This document shows, one piece after another, positions 7,115-13,274 of a stretch of DNA of 13,422 nucleotides. Positions within the stretch are counted from its first letter, which is position 1. Each line of letters begins with the position of its first letter. The translations under genes were made by a program, and so were the position numbers. The DNA is taken from contig CAKXKM010000009.1 in assembly GCA_934876235.1 (NCBI GenBank), forward strand, positions 1 to 13,422, given 5' to 3'. Origin of the DNA: Collinsella sp. AF02-46-1. Lineage in GTDB: Bacteria; Actinomycetota; Coriobacteriia; Coriobacteriales; Coriobacteriaceae. The notes under the pieces were generated by a model. That model ran no database searches. It was not told the origin of the DNA and saw nothing but the letters and a program-made list of their open reading frames with translations.

Positions 7115-7175
7115 AATGGCCATTTCTGTCGATAAGAGGCCATTTTGGGCCTACTTAACGACAGAAATGGCCATT
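7115..7175. repeat. 61-nt near-perfect inverted repeat (long hairpin)
   Basis: AATGGCCATTTCTGTCG (7115-7131) is perfectly repeated in inverse at 7159-7175. Inside, 7133-7136 pairs with 7154-7157 and 7137-7141 with 7148-7152, leaving a six-base ATTTTG loop. That makes 26 pairs with one mismatch and one bulge. Short A/T runs flank both sides, so it could end transcription of unit A before the unit B promoter, in either direction. It could also be a copy of a dispersed palindromic element. Each arm also contains the smaller palindrome AATGGCCATT. Confidence 0.7.
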
Positions 7176-7210
7176 TTTGTTGGCGGGGCAGCTAAGGCTG
7201 CTGTGCGCAA

Positions 7211-7246
7211 GTGGACCTCCCGCATCAAAACAGGCGGGAGGTCCAC
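7211..7246 (-). terminator. Strong hairpin after the isomerase gene (terminator without T-tract)
   Basis: GTGGACCTCCCGC pairs perfectly over 13 bp with GCGGGAGGTCCAC around a 10-nt loop, beginning 18 bases past the isomerase stop codon. The minus-strand tail is TTGCGCAC, not a U-run, so it is not a classic intrinsic terminator by itself. Together with the 61-nt hairpin 35 bp further on, it probably defines or protects the 3' end of the unit A transcript. Confidence 0.55.
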
Positions 7247-7264
7247 CCAGCTGTGGCTATAAAT

Positions 7265-8692
7265 CTAGCGACAGACGACCTCGACGGGCACGTTGAGGAT
7301 CTTAGCGACCTTAAGGATCGTGTCGGTCTGGCTGCCCAGGCAGGCGGCCATGTGATGGGTCGGGCCGGTCTCGTTCCAGCGGTTCATGAACTCACGGGCG
7401 CCAATCGAGAACTTCATGCGCATGTTTGTGTCACCGAAGGTAAAGATCGGGCCGTCAACGTTCTCGCCCTCTGCAACCACAAACTTAAAGTTGCCGTCGC
7501 CGTCCTGCGTAATGCCCAGGAAGGTGATGGTACCGTGACCGGGATAGAACTGGGTGAGGTAGCCGCCGCCGGTTTTGCCATGAAACACGGGGACGACCTT
7601 GAGCGTCGGCTTCTTGGCGGTCGAGATATCGGCATCGCCAGAGCCGGAGTGACCGATGATGACGATGTCTTCGGGGAAGTCGATGGAGTACATCTCGGAA
7701 AGCTGGCCGGTGCCAGAGATGGTCTTGAGGATGCTCATGGCGATGGCGACCTTCATATCGCCCTCGACCGCGCAGCTCGTGCCCTGCTTGATGAGCATGG
7801 AGAACGCCGGGATGAGCATGGAGTCGAGCACACCGGCCTGGCCCTTGGCATAGCCGTCGTAGTGGCTGGCGACCAGAGCGATCTCCTCGTCCTTGACCCA
7901 CTGCTCAAAGGCGACGACGTACTTGGCCATCTCCTGGATGGGCTCGTCGGTGACCTTGGCACCGCCCTCAACGTCGAAGGTGTCGAGAATCTCGGCAGCC
8001 TTGGCGTCCACGGCAGCCTGGTCGTCGATGTTGTCGGCGATGGCCCACATCTTCTCCCAGTCAAACTGCTTGGTATAGAGGCCCAGACGATTGTAGAGGT
8101 TGGTCTCGTCGATGTAGAGGTCCATCATGCCCGGGTACGGACGGCCGATCTGGGCAATGTTGGTACGACGCAGGCGACGACGTACCTGGGCGGCACGGCA
8201 CCACTGCTCGAGCTGCTCGGCCACAGCCGGGTCGCCACCCTCGACGACACCGGTCACGACGGCATGACGCTTGCCGGCGCGGTTAAGGTCGGCCACGACC
8301 TCGCCGGGGGCGCCGCAGGCGTACAGATCGCCCAGCCACGTGGGGATGTCGGTGTTGGCGTAGTCGGGCTGGGCCTTCTTCTGCACGTTGACCACGACGA
8401 CGGGCACATCCAGGTCGCGCACGACCGGCAGCACGTTGTAGCTCGTGGCATAGGTGAGCATCTGCAGAATGACCAGGTCGACGTCCTCGGCGCGGAACTT
8501 GTCGCCGGCGACCTGGGCCTGCTCCTTGGTGGTCACCATACCGCCGTCGATAAGCTCGACAGTCGTGGGCAGCGCGGCCTTAAAGTCCTCGTACTGCTGT
8601 TCAAAGTTGGGAACGAGCTGCGGGAACTGCGGAAGATAGGCACCGAGGGCGATGGAGAAAACGCCAACTTTGGCCTTGGTGTTAACGAGCAT
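7265..8692 (-). CDS. L-arabinose/L-fucose isomerase family protein, candidate L-rhamnose isomerase
   Basis: Protein of 475 aa, the length of AraA. The metal-site residues of the AraA/FucI fold appear with matching spacing: E310 (AVEGD), D338 with E333 or E341 as alternatives (MYSIDFPED), H348 (IIGHSG) and H447 (GPTHHMA). The E310-to-D338 and H348-to-H447 distances closely resemble E306-E333 and H350-H450 of E. coli AraA. There is no signal peptide, so it is cytoplasmic. The start has GGAGG five bases upstream. It is the third gene of unit A, 126 bp after rhaD. The neighbours are the rhamnulose kinase and aldolase, and no classical RhaA is in the window, so conversion of L-rhamnose to L-rhamnulose is the best guess. 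That is inference: RhaA belongs to a different fold family. L-fucose, L-arabinose or another deoxy-sugar could be the true substrate. Confidence 0.88.
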   Translation of the reverse strand: MLVNTKAKVGVFSIALGAYLPQFPQLVPNFEQQYEDFKAALPTTVELIDGGMVTTKEQAQVAGDKFRAEDVDLVILQMLTYATSYNVLPVVRDLDVPVVVVNVQKKAQPDYANTDIPTWLGDLYACGAPGEVVADLNRAGKRHAVVTGVVEGGDPAVAEQLEQWCRAAQVRRRLRRTNIAQIGRPYPGMMDLYIDETNLYNRLGLYTKQFDWEKMWAIADNIDDQAAVDAKAAEILDTFDVEGGAKVTDEPIQEMAKYVVAFEQWVKDEEIALVASHYDGYAKGQAGVLDSMLIPAFSMLIKQGTSCAVEGDMKVAIAMSILKTISGTGQLSEMYSIDFPEDIVIIGHSGSGDADISTAKKPTLKVVPVFHGKTGGGYLTQFYPGHGTITFLGITQDGDGNFKFVVAEGENVDGPIFTFGDTNMRMKFSIGAREFMNRWNETGPTHHMAACLGSQTDTILKVAKILNVPVEVVCR

Positions 8693-8765
8693 GATTTCCT
8701 CCCATGGGAAAAGTTGATGATTGCAAGCAAGCGGACGCGGCTGTTATCAGATCAGCAGCAATTAG

Positions 8766-8806
8766 ACGGCGGTTTCCACGAGCTCCCCAGCAACCGGAAC
8801 CGCCGT
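8766..8806 (+). promoter_or_regulatory. Hairpin between rhaD and the isomerase gene, T-tract on the plus strand
   Basis: ACGGCGGTT and AACCGCCGT form a 9-bp stem, with two more pairs after a one-base bulge, and on the plus strand the stem runs straight into TTTTT. For the minus-strand operon the T-run lies on the wrong side, so unit A transcription should read through. For any plus-strand antisense transcript it would act as an intrinsic terminator. It may otherwise set mRNA stability between the two genes. Confidence 0.5.
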
Positions 8807-8818
8807 TTTTCTTACTTG

Positions 8819-9649
8819 CTAGTCAACAAATGCCTCGTTGATCTTGATACCGAAGTCGCGGCAGGTGTCCTTGAGGCCCTTGTCGCTAATCTTGTTGAGG
8901 AAGTCATCCGAACCACCGTTGGCAGCACGCGCGGCCAGGTAGATCTCGGCGGCCTTCTCGAGGGTGTGCGCCAGGCCAAAGGTCGTGTCAAAGTCGGAAC
9001 CGGCGGCGAACAGGCCGTGGTGAGCCCAGACGATGGTGTCGTAGGTCTTCATGAGCTCGGAGCTCGCCTCGGCGATGGCCGGACCACCCGGGACCATCCA
9101 GGGCACAACGCCCACACCGGTCGGGAAGACGACGACGCACTCGGTCATCATCTGCCACAAGATTCGGGTGAAGGCACGGTCCTCCAGCGGCACCACGAAA
9201 GACATCTCGATGATGCCGGGGGTGTGAGCGTGGTAGATCACGCGGTCGGCGCCATCGGTACGGGCCGCGGCGACACAGTGGTTCATGTAGTGGCTCTCGA
9301 ACTCGCTGGTCGGACGGGCGCCGCTGGCAAGGCCCCACACAATGCGGAAGGCGTCGCCGGCCTCGTTGATCTCGACGATTCCGATGTTGGCATGCGGGTC
9401 CTCGAGAACATTGCGCATGTACTTGCCCGAGCCGGTGCTCACAAAGTACTGGCCAGCAAGGTTCTCGCCGCGCACGCCCATCTTGACCCACTCGCGAGGC
9501 TCCTCAAAAAACGGCTTGGCCTCGGCGACCTCCTCGTCGGTCATTCGATAGGTAAGGTTGCCGCCATTGCGCTCGTGCCAGCCCTGCTTAAAGCCGTCAT
9601 CGCACAAGCGGCAGAAGCCCTTGATAAACGCCAGATCTTCCATTGCCAT
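8819..9649 (-). CDS. rhaD: Rhamnulose-1-phosphate aldolase
   Basis: Zinc-dependent class II aldolase of 276 aa that splits L-rhamnulose 1-phosphate into DHAP and L-lactaldehyde in the cytoplasm. It resembles E. coli RhaD throughout, with GW-ERNGGNLT-R (23-35), V-STGSGK--RN, WGL, PTSE, FPTGVGVVPWMVPG and a late TFGL segment. The zinc ligands fit H140, H142 (YHAHTPG) and H211 (WAHHG), with E116 as the catalytic acid, each one residue off the E. coli numbering. The ATG at 9649 has AGGAG seven bases upstream; an in-frame extension to 9751 looks unlike the family and contains a hairpin. It lies 197 bp downstream of rhaB, a wide gap for an operon, filled by hairpins. Very confident. Confidence 0.97.
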   Translation of the reverse strand: MAMEDLAFIKGFCRLCDDGFKQGWHERNGGNLTYRMTDEEVAEAKPFFEEPREWVKMGVRGENLAGQYFVSTGSGKYMRNVLEDPHANIGIVEINEAGDAFRIVWGLASGARPTSEFESHYMNHCVAAARTDGADRVIYHAHTPGIIEMSFVVPLEDRAFTRILWQMMTECVVVFPTGVGVVPWMVPGGPAIAEASSELMKTYDTIVWAHHGLFAAGSDFDTTFGLAHTLEKAAEIYLAARAANGGSDDFLNKISDKGLKDTCRDFGIKINEAFVD

Positions 9650-9666
9650 TGTTTGTCTCCTCTCCG

Positions 9667-9680
9667 GGACCCGCAGGTCC
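9667..9680 (-). promoter_or_regulatory. Small hairpin next to the rhaD ribosome site
   Basis: GGACC and GGTCC form a 5-bp stem with a 4-nt loop whose 3' arm ends right before the GGAGAGGAG ribosome site of rhaD. It is short, but its position could tune initiation or insulate the ribosome site from the larger hairpin at 9710-9749. Confidence 0.3.
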
Positions 9681-9709
9681 AATTGAAAAACGTGATAAGC
9701 CGATTGACG

Positions 9710-9749
9710 GCGGCGCGGAGCATGGTGTCGTGTAGGGTCTCCGCGCCGC
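9710..9749 (-). promoter_or_regulatory. GC-rich hairpin in the rhaB-rhaD gap
   Basis: GCGGCGCGGAG-type arms pair over 11 bp (CGGCGCGGAG with CTCCGCGCCG plus one flanking G-C pair) around an 18-nt loop, midway in the 197-bp gap. No T-run follows, so full termination is unlikely. A processing or stability element between kinase and aldolase messages is plausible. Confidence 0.45.
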
Positions 9750-9846
9750 ATGTCATCGGAGAGAGCCGCTCGCGCCCGGCAGGAGTCGCTTGCCGCACGC
9801 GGGGCTGGGGGTAGGTGAAAGGTGAGTCGGGGCAGGCCCGCCTCGT

Positions 9847-11331
9847 TTAGGCCTGAGCGCCCTTGGGGTCGATGCGCTTAACATCGAAGGAGCGGGCAAC
9901 GCAAGCGCGGGCATCGGCCAGGTCGGCAAAATCGCCGCCGGCGATCATCTGCACGATAAAGTTACCGATGCAGGTGCCCTCGATGGGACCGGCGAACACG
10001 GGGAGCCCGCAGGTGTCGGCCGTCATCTGGTTGAGGTAGTAATCCTGGCAGCCGCCGCCCACGATGTTGATGCTCGTGTAGTCGTGGCCCGAAAGCTCGC
10101 GCAGGCCCTCGATGGCCTTGGCATACGAGCGGGACAGACTGCAGTAGTTGGTGCGCATGATCTCGCCCACGGTGTGTGGGATCGGCTCGCCGCCCTCGGC
10201 GCAGGCCTGCTTAATCTCCTGGATCATGGAGTCGGGGGCCAGGAAACGGTCGTCGTCGACATCGACATACGCCTCGAAGGGCTCGGCCTCGCGGCAGAGC
10301 GTACGGAGCTCGTCAAAACCAACCTTATGATCCATGAGAGCCTTGTGCGAGGTCTTGCCCTCGACATAGTCGACGCCGTTGATCTCGCGGCGGACGGACT
10401 GGTTCATCCACAAGCCCATGATGTTCTTGAGGAAACGGTAACGCTTGAGGTAGCCGCCCTCGTTGGTAAAGTTCTGCTTGCGAGCGAGCTCGTTGGTGAT
10501 GGCGCGCTGGTTCTCAACGCCCAGCAGGCTCCATGTGCCGCTCGAGATATAGACGGCATTGTCGTCCTTGGCGGGTACGGCCAGGAAGGCAGAGCCGGTG
10601 TCGTGCGTGGCAGGCAGCACAACGGTCGCGGAGTAGCCGATCTTCTCGGAGATGTCGGCCGTGAGCTCACCGAGCACAGCGCCGGGCATGGTCGGCTCCA
10701 GGAAGATGCCCTGGGGAATACCAAAGCGCGAAAGGATCTCGGTGTCCCAAGTGCACTTCTCGGCATCGAGCATGCCGGTGGTGCTCGCGTTGGTGTACTC
10801 GTTGGCCTTGATGCCGGTCAGACGCCAGTTGAGATAGTCCGGGATCATCAGGAAGGTGCGAGCTGCCTCGAGCTGCTCGGGATACTCGTTCTTAAGGGCG
10901 AGCAGCTGATAGAGCGTGTTGAAAGGCTGACGCTGAATGCCGGTACGGGCATAGACCTCCGCCGGATCCATAATTTGATCGGCAACTTCGTAGATGCCGT
11001 CAGTGCGGGCATCGCGGTAGGCAACCGTATCGCCGACGATCTTGTTGTGCTCGTCGAGCAACACAAAATCAACGCCCCAGGTATCGACTCCAATGGTGAC
11101 CGGGGCCTGTCCGGTCTGATCCTTAACGGCGCGCAGGCCTGCGACAACATGGTCGAACAGAGCCTCAACGTCCCAGCAGTCGTGACCGCCTACGCGCTTC
11201 TGCTCGTTATCGAAGCGGTAGACCTCCTGGTAGGACATCTTGCCGTCCTCGACCCAGCCAGCAAGAACGCGACCGCTCGAGGCACCGATATCGACCGCTG
11301 CGTAATGCTTGGACTCGATGCGACTCTCCAT
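9847..11331 (-). CDS. rhaB: Rhamnulokinase (FGGY carbohydrate kinase)
   Basis: ATP-dependent kinase of 494 aa that makes L-rhamnulose 1-phosphate in the cytoplasm. The N-terminal actin-like domain starts with VDIGASSGRVLAG (13-25), and GVDTWGVDFVLLD (81-93) follows. The C-terminal domain has LPATHDTGSAF, with D244 as the expected catalytic base, then YISSGTWSLLG (261-271) and the nucleotide motif GGGCQDYYLNQMTAD (425-439). The pattern matches rhamnulokinases rather than xylulo- or gluconokinases, and the neighbouring rhaD supports this. GGGGAG lies five bases before the ATG. First gene of unit A, behind a promoter with direct repeats and two palindromic operators. The arrangement rhaB-rhaD-isomerase has no transporter gene, so rhamnose must come from elsewhere, probably through unit B. 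Confidence 0.97.
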   Translation of the reverse strand: MESRIESKHYAAVDIGASSGRVLAGWVEDGKMSYQEVYRFDNEQKRVGGHDCWDVEALFDHVVAGLRAVKDQTGQAPVTIGVDTWGVDFVLLDEHNKIVGDTVAYRDARTDGIYEVADQIMDPAEVYARTGIQRQPFNTLYQLLALKNEYPEQLEAARTFLMIPDYLNWRLTGIKANEYTNASTTGMLDAEKCTWDTEILSRFGIPQGIFLEPTMPGAVLGELTADISEKIGYSATVVLPATHDTGSAFLAVPAKDDNAVYISSGTWSLLGVENQRAITNELARKQNFTNEGGYLKRYRFLKNIMGLWMNQSVRREINGVDYVEGKTSHKALMDHKVGFDELRTLCREAEPFEAYVDVDDDRFLAPDSMIQEIKQACAEGGEPIPHTVGEIMRTNYCSLSRSYAKAIEGLRELSGHDYTSINIVGGGCQDYYLNQMTADTCGLPVFAGPIEGTCIGNFIVQMIAGGDFADLADARACVARSFDVKRIDPKGAQA

Positions 11332-11346
11332 GTGCTCTCCCCTATT

Positions 11347-11358
11347 TGAAGCGGTTCA
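11347..11358. promoter_or_regulatory. Palindromic operator, proximal copy (rhaB)
   Basis: TGAAGCGGTTCA has perfect four-base arms and a central CG, a variant of the TGAAACGTTTCA site at the permease promoter. It lies 15-27 bases before the rhaB start, just upstream of the ribosome site and downstream of the likely transcription start. Its centre is 33 bp (about three turns) from the second copy, which would place two bound dimers on one DNA face. Confidence 0.55.
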
Positions 11359-11369
11359 TTTACGGTTTT

Positions 11370-11398
11370 CATTATTATTTGAACCGTTTCAATTTCAA
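11370..11398 (-). promoter_or_regulatory. Likely promoter of unit A (rhaB operon)
   Basis: On the minus strand a TTGAAA -35 box (11393-11398) is followed 16-17 bp later by AATAAT or ATAATG as -10 box (11370-11376). The -10 is less clear than in the permease promoter, and a second TTGAAA six bases further on has no good -10 partner. The distal palindrome fills the spacer. Direct repeats lie upstream. Confidence 0.6.
11379..11392. promoter_or_regulatory. Palindromic operator, distal copy (rhaB)
   Basis: TTGAACCGTTTCAA has five-base perfect arms and a central CG, differing at one position from a fully symmetric site. It lies between the -35 and -10 boxes of the rhaB promoter, where a repressor would block RNA polymerase. 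With 11347-11358 and 7035-7046 it defines TGAANCGNTTCA. Confidence 0.62.
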
Positions 11399-11416
11399 TA
11401 TGAGTCGACCTCGTTC

Positions 11417-11447
11417 CTGTGAGCGGTTGTTATTAGACGGTAAACGG
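11417..11447. promoter_or_regulatory. Tandem activator-type half-sites upstream of the rhaB promoter
   Basis: CGGTAAACGG (11438-11447) differs in one base from the CGGCAAACGG repeats of the permease promoter, and the match extends to 12 of 13 bases with the following TAG. Exactly 21 bp away, CTGTGAGCGG (11417-11426) matches 7 of 10 bases and could be a weak second half-site. Same spacing and orientation as in unit B, so the same activator is inferred. Confidence 0.58.
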
Positions 11448-11473
11448 TAGTTTTTGATTGAAGAAGCTCCCAA

Positions 11474-11518
11474 ATAAAAAGATGCGGCCACCCGCGCTGA
11501 GCAGTTGACCGCATCTTT
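11474..11518 (-). terminator. Intrinsic terminator of the HAD phosphatase gene
   Basis: AAAGATGCGG and CCGCATCTTT form a perfect 10-bp stem, and on the minus strand the stem runs into TTTTTATTTG. It lies 33 bases past the HAD stop codon and just upstream of the rhaB control region, so it separates that gene from the rhamnose locus. Confidence 0.88.
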
Positions 11519-11550
11519 AAAATGTTATTGAAATGGCTCGGGCGCAAACG

Positions 11551-12201
11551 CTAGCGCACGGCCTTGACCGCCGCCGTCAGATCGAATAGCGTATCGAGCA
11601 CGGCCTCGCAGCCATCCACCACGTCCTGCGGCAGCGGCACGATATCGGGAACGGCAAAGACATGGCAGCCGGCCGTGATGCCCGAGACGCAGCCGTTGCG
11701 CGAATCCTCGACCACGGCACATTCCTCGGGGGCAAAGCCCGCGCGCTCGCAGGCAAGCAGATACATCTCGGGATCGGGCTTGCCGTGCACGACGTCCTCG
11801 CCGCAAGTCACCGTCTCAAACTTGTCAATGAGGCCGACCATCTTAAGGTTGCGCTCGGCCGTAACGAGGCGCGACGACGTTGCAAGGCCCACGTGATAGC
11901 CCGCAGCCAGCAGCTCGTCTATGCACTCGGCAGCGCCGGCCTTAAGTTCCAGATCGGTCTTGACCATCTCGTCGCGAATCTCCTTGTGGCGATGATAGAG
12001 CGCCTCGGCGGTTTCTCTGCTGCCGCAATGCTTCTCAAGGATGCCCATGACATCGGGCAGCGTGCGGCCGATAAACTGATGGATCAGCGCATCATCAATC
12101 GCGATCCCCAGCTCGGCAGCGCCCGCCTTCCACGCCTTGATGCCCAAACGCTCGGTATCGACCAGCGTTCCGTCCATATCAAAAATGACAGCCTTGATCA
12201 T
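11551..12201 (-). CDS. HAD-superfamily phosphatase, beta-phosphoglucomutase-like (subfamily IA)
   Basis: Cytoplasmic HAD hydrolase of 216 aa. Motif I is DMDGTLVD, with the nucleophile D8 and acid/base D10. Motif II is ATSSR (107-111), motif III is GKPDPE with K141, and motif IV is VVEDSRNG with E165 and D166. Residues 15-80 form the helical C1 cap of subfamily IA. The length fits sugar-phosphate phosphatases and beta-phosphoglucomutases, and sequence alone does not separate the two. The ATG at 12201 is chosen because motif I normally sits within the first ten residues and AAGGGA lies five bases upstream; the frame stays open to 12282 without family resemblance. It is a single-gene unit closed by the terminator at 11474-11518 and divergent from larE. 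A role with the rhamnose genes is possible but not shown. Confidence 0.9.
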   Translation of the reverse strand: MIKAVIFDMDGTLVDTERLGIKAWKAGAAELGIAIDDALIHQFIGRTLPDVMGILEKHCGSRETAEALYHRHKEIRDEMVKTDLELKAGAAECIDELLAAGYHVGLATSSRLVTAERNLKMVGLIDKFETVTCGEDVVHGKPDPEMYLLACERAGFAPEECAVVEDSRNGCVSGITAGCHVFAVPDIVPLPQDVVDGCEAVLDTLFDLTAAVKAVR

Positions 12202-12256
12202 ATCGGTCCCTTCATCGGCTTGCGTTACCGCAACTCTACCGCACTTTACAAACTTG

Positions 12257-12271
12257 TATATAACGTATATA
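12257..12271. promoter_or_regulatory. Hyphenated palindrome TATATA-ACG-TATATA
   Basis: Two perfect six-base arms around three bases, within an extremely A/T-rich patch of the 167-bp divergent region between the HAD and larE genes, 56-70 bases upstream of the HAD start. It could be an operator or the melting region of the HAD promoter. I could not pair it with a convincing -35 box. Confidence 0.35.
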
Positions 12272-12328
12272 GCATATTGCACTTTCGTTACATAGATAGA
12301 AGTCTTATGGCAAGCTACTCGGTGGGAT

Positions 12329-12334
12329 TATAGT
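12329..12334 (+). promoter_or_regulatory. Possible -10 box of the larE promoter
   Basis: TATAGT, the same hexamer as in the permease promoter, lies 35-40 bases upstream of the larE start. The hexamer 17 bp upstream is TATGGC, a poor -35 match. Weak evidence. Confidence 0.33.
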
Positions 12335-12368
12335 TTTCGATCGAGTACTCAACGGTAAGGAACGTTTC

Positions 12369-13247
12369 ATGTTTTCAGATAGCACCGCGTCCGCAAAGGA
12401 GCTTCAGGACAAACTCGCAGCGCTTGAGCAACTGCTTTTGGCATACGGTCGCGTCGCCATCGGCTTTTCCGGTGGTGTCGACAGCAGTTTTTTGGCCGCC
12501 GCCTGCTCCCGCATCATGCCCGCCAACACGCTACTCGTTCACCTCACCACGCCGCTCATCGGCACGCCCGAGCAGGCTTCGTTTGAGCGCTCCGTTGACG
12601 GACAGGCCAATGAGGGGCCGCATTTTAAGCTCCCTGTGCTCAACCTTTCGGTCGATCAGCTGCAGCTCCCCCAAGTAGCCTGCAACGATGCCGACCGCTG
12701 CTACCACTGCAAGCACGCCGGCTTTACCGCTATCGTCAACCACGCCAAGTCGCTCGGCTTCCCCACCGTCATCGATGGCAGCAATGCAAGCGATCGCGGT
12801 GACTACCGCCCCGGCATGCGCGCGGCAGAAGAGCTCGGCGTACGCTCGCCGCTTATGGAGGTCGGCTTTACCAAGGACGAAGAGCGCAAGCTGTTGCGCG
12901 CATGGGGCTACCCCGTTTGGAACCTGCCGGCAGGCGCTTGCTTGGCCACACGCGTCCCTACGGGCGAAGAGCTGACGCGCGAGAAGGTCAATCTAATCCG
13001 CGCCTGCGAGGACTACCTGCACGATCTTGGTCTGGCGCAGGTTCGCGCGCGCTTGGTCGGCGGGTGCATGCATATCGAGGCCGCTCCCGCAGATGTCACT
13101 AAGATTGCCGCCCTCGGCAGTGCTGCCGTCGACGGCGAGGGCAAGACCCCGTTGCCCGCCGCCATCGAGTCCGCGCTGCGCGAGCTGGGCTGCGGCCACA
13201 TCTCCCCCAAGGTCACCCCCTACATCCACGGCAACATGAATCTTTAA
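12369..13247 (+). CDS. larE: LarE-type ATP-dependent sulfur transferase (PP-loop), three-cysteine form
   Basis: Protein of 292 aa; LarE supplies the sulfurs for the nickel-pincer nucleotide cofactor of lactate racemase and its relatives. The PP-loop SGGVDS is at 34-39, where ATP activates the substrate. DGSNASDRGDYRPGM (136-150) and PAGACLATR (187-195) are family motifs. C191 matches the sacrificial cysteine (C176) of L. plantarum LarE. In addition C111 and C114 form a CYHC pair that the L. plantarum protein lacks; three such cysteines mark the LarE group reported to carry a 4Fe-4S cluster. AAGGA lies seven bases before the ATG. No larA, larB or larC is in the window, and the only plus-strand gene stands alone, divergent from the HAD gene. 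Family assignment is firm; the target enzyme is unknown. Confidence 0.93.
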   Translation: MFSDSTASAKELQDKLAALEQLLLAYGRVAIGFSGGVDSSFLAAACSRIMPANTLLVHLTTPLIGTPEQASFERSVDGQANEGPHFKLPVLNLSVDQLQLPQVACNDADRCYHCKHAGFTAIVNHAKSLGFPTVIDGSNASDRGDYRPGMRAAEELGVRSPLMEVGFTKDEERKLLRAWGYPVWNLPAGACLATRVPTGEELTREKVNLIRACEDYLHDLGLAQVRARLVGGCMHIEAAPADVTKIAALGSAAVDGEGKTPLPAAIESALRELGCGHISPKVTPYIHGNMNL

Positions 13248-13274
13248 GTTACGCCGTTTTACAAACGGCGTAAC
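13248..13274 (+). terminator. Perfect 12-bp hairpin directly after larE
   Basis: GTTACGCCGTTT and AAACGGCGTAAC pair perfectly around a three-base TAC loop, starting at the base after the larE stop codon. The tail CGCTCGG has no T-run, so termination would be weak or factor-assisted; the symmetry would serve both strands. Probably the 3' end of the larE message. Confidence 0.6.

Noticed and set aside
6830..7123. 98-codon in-frame extension of the permease to an upstream ATG
   Set aside because: The stretch holds the promoter, RAT and terminator, and the ATG at 6829 has a strong ribosome site.
9650..9751. N-terminal extension of rhaD
   Set aside because: The extra 34 residues are arginine-rich and unlike RhaD, a hairpin lies there, and AGGAG marks the ATG at 9649.
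7211..9814. 867-codon plus-strand open frame opposite rhaD and the isomerase gene
   Set aside because: It is the antisense shadow of two well-supported genes in GC-rich DNA, rich in H, G, D and V without any family motif, and has no ribosome site.
12202..12282. N-terminal extension of the HAD phosphatase
   Set aside because: The HAD nucleophile normally lies within the first ten residues; the shorter start has its own ribosome site.
12358..12369. AGGAACGTTTCA at the larE start as a fourth shared operator
   Set aside because: It matches 10 of 12 bases, but half of it is the ribosome site and start codon, so chance explains it as well.
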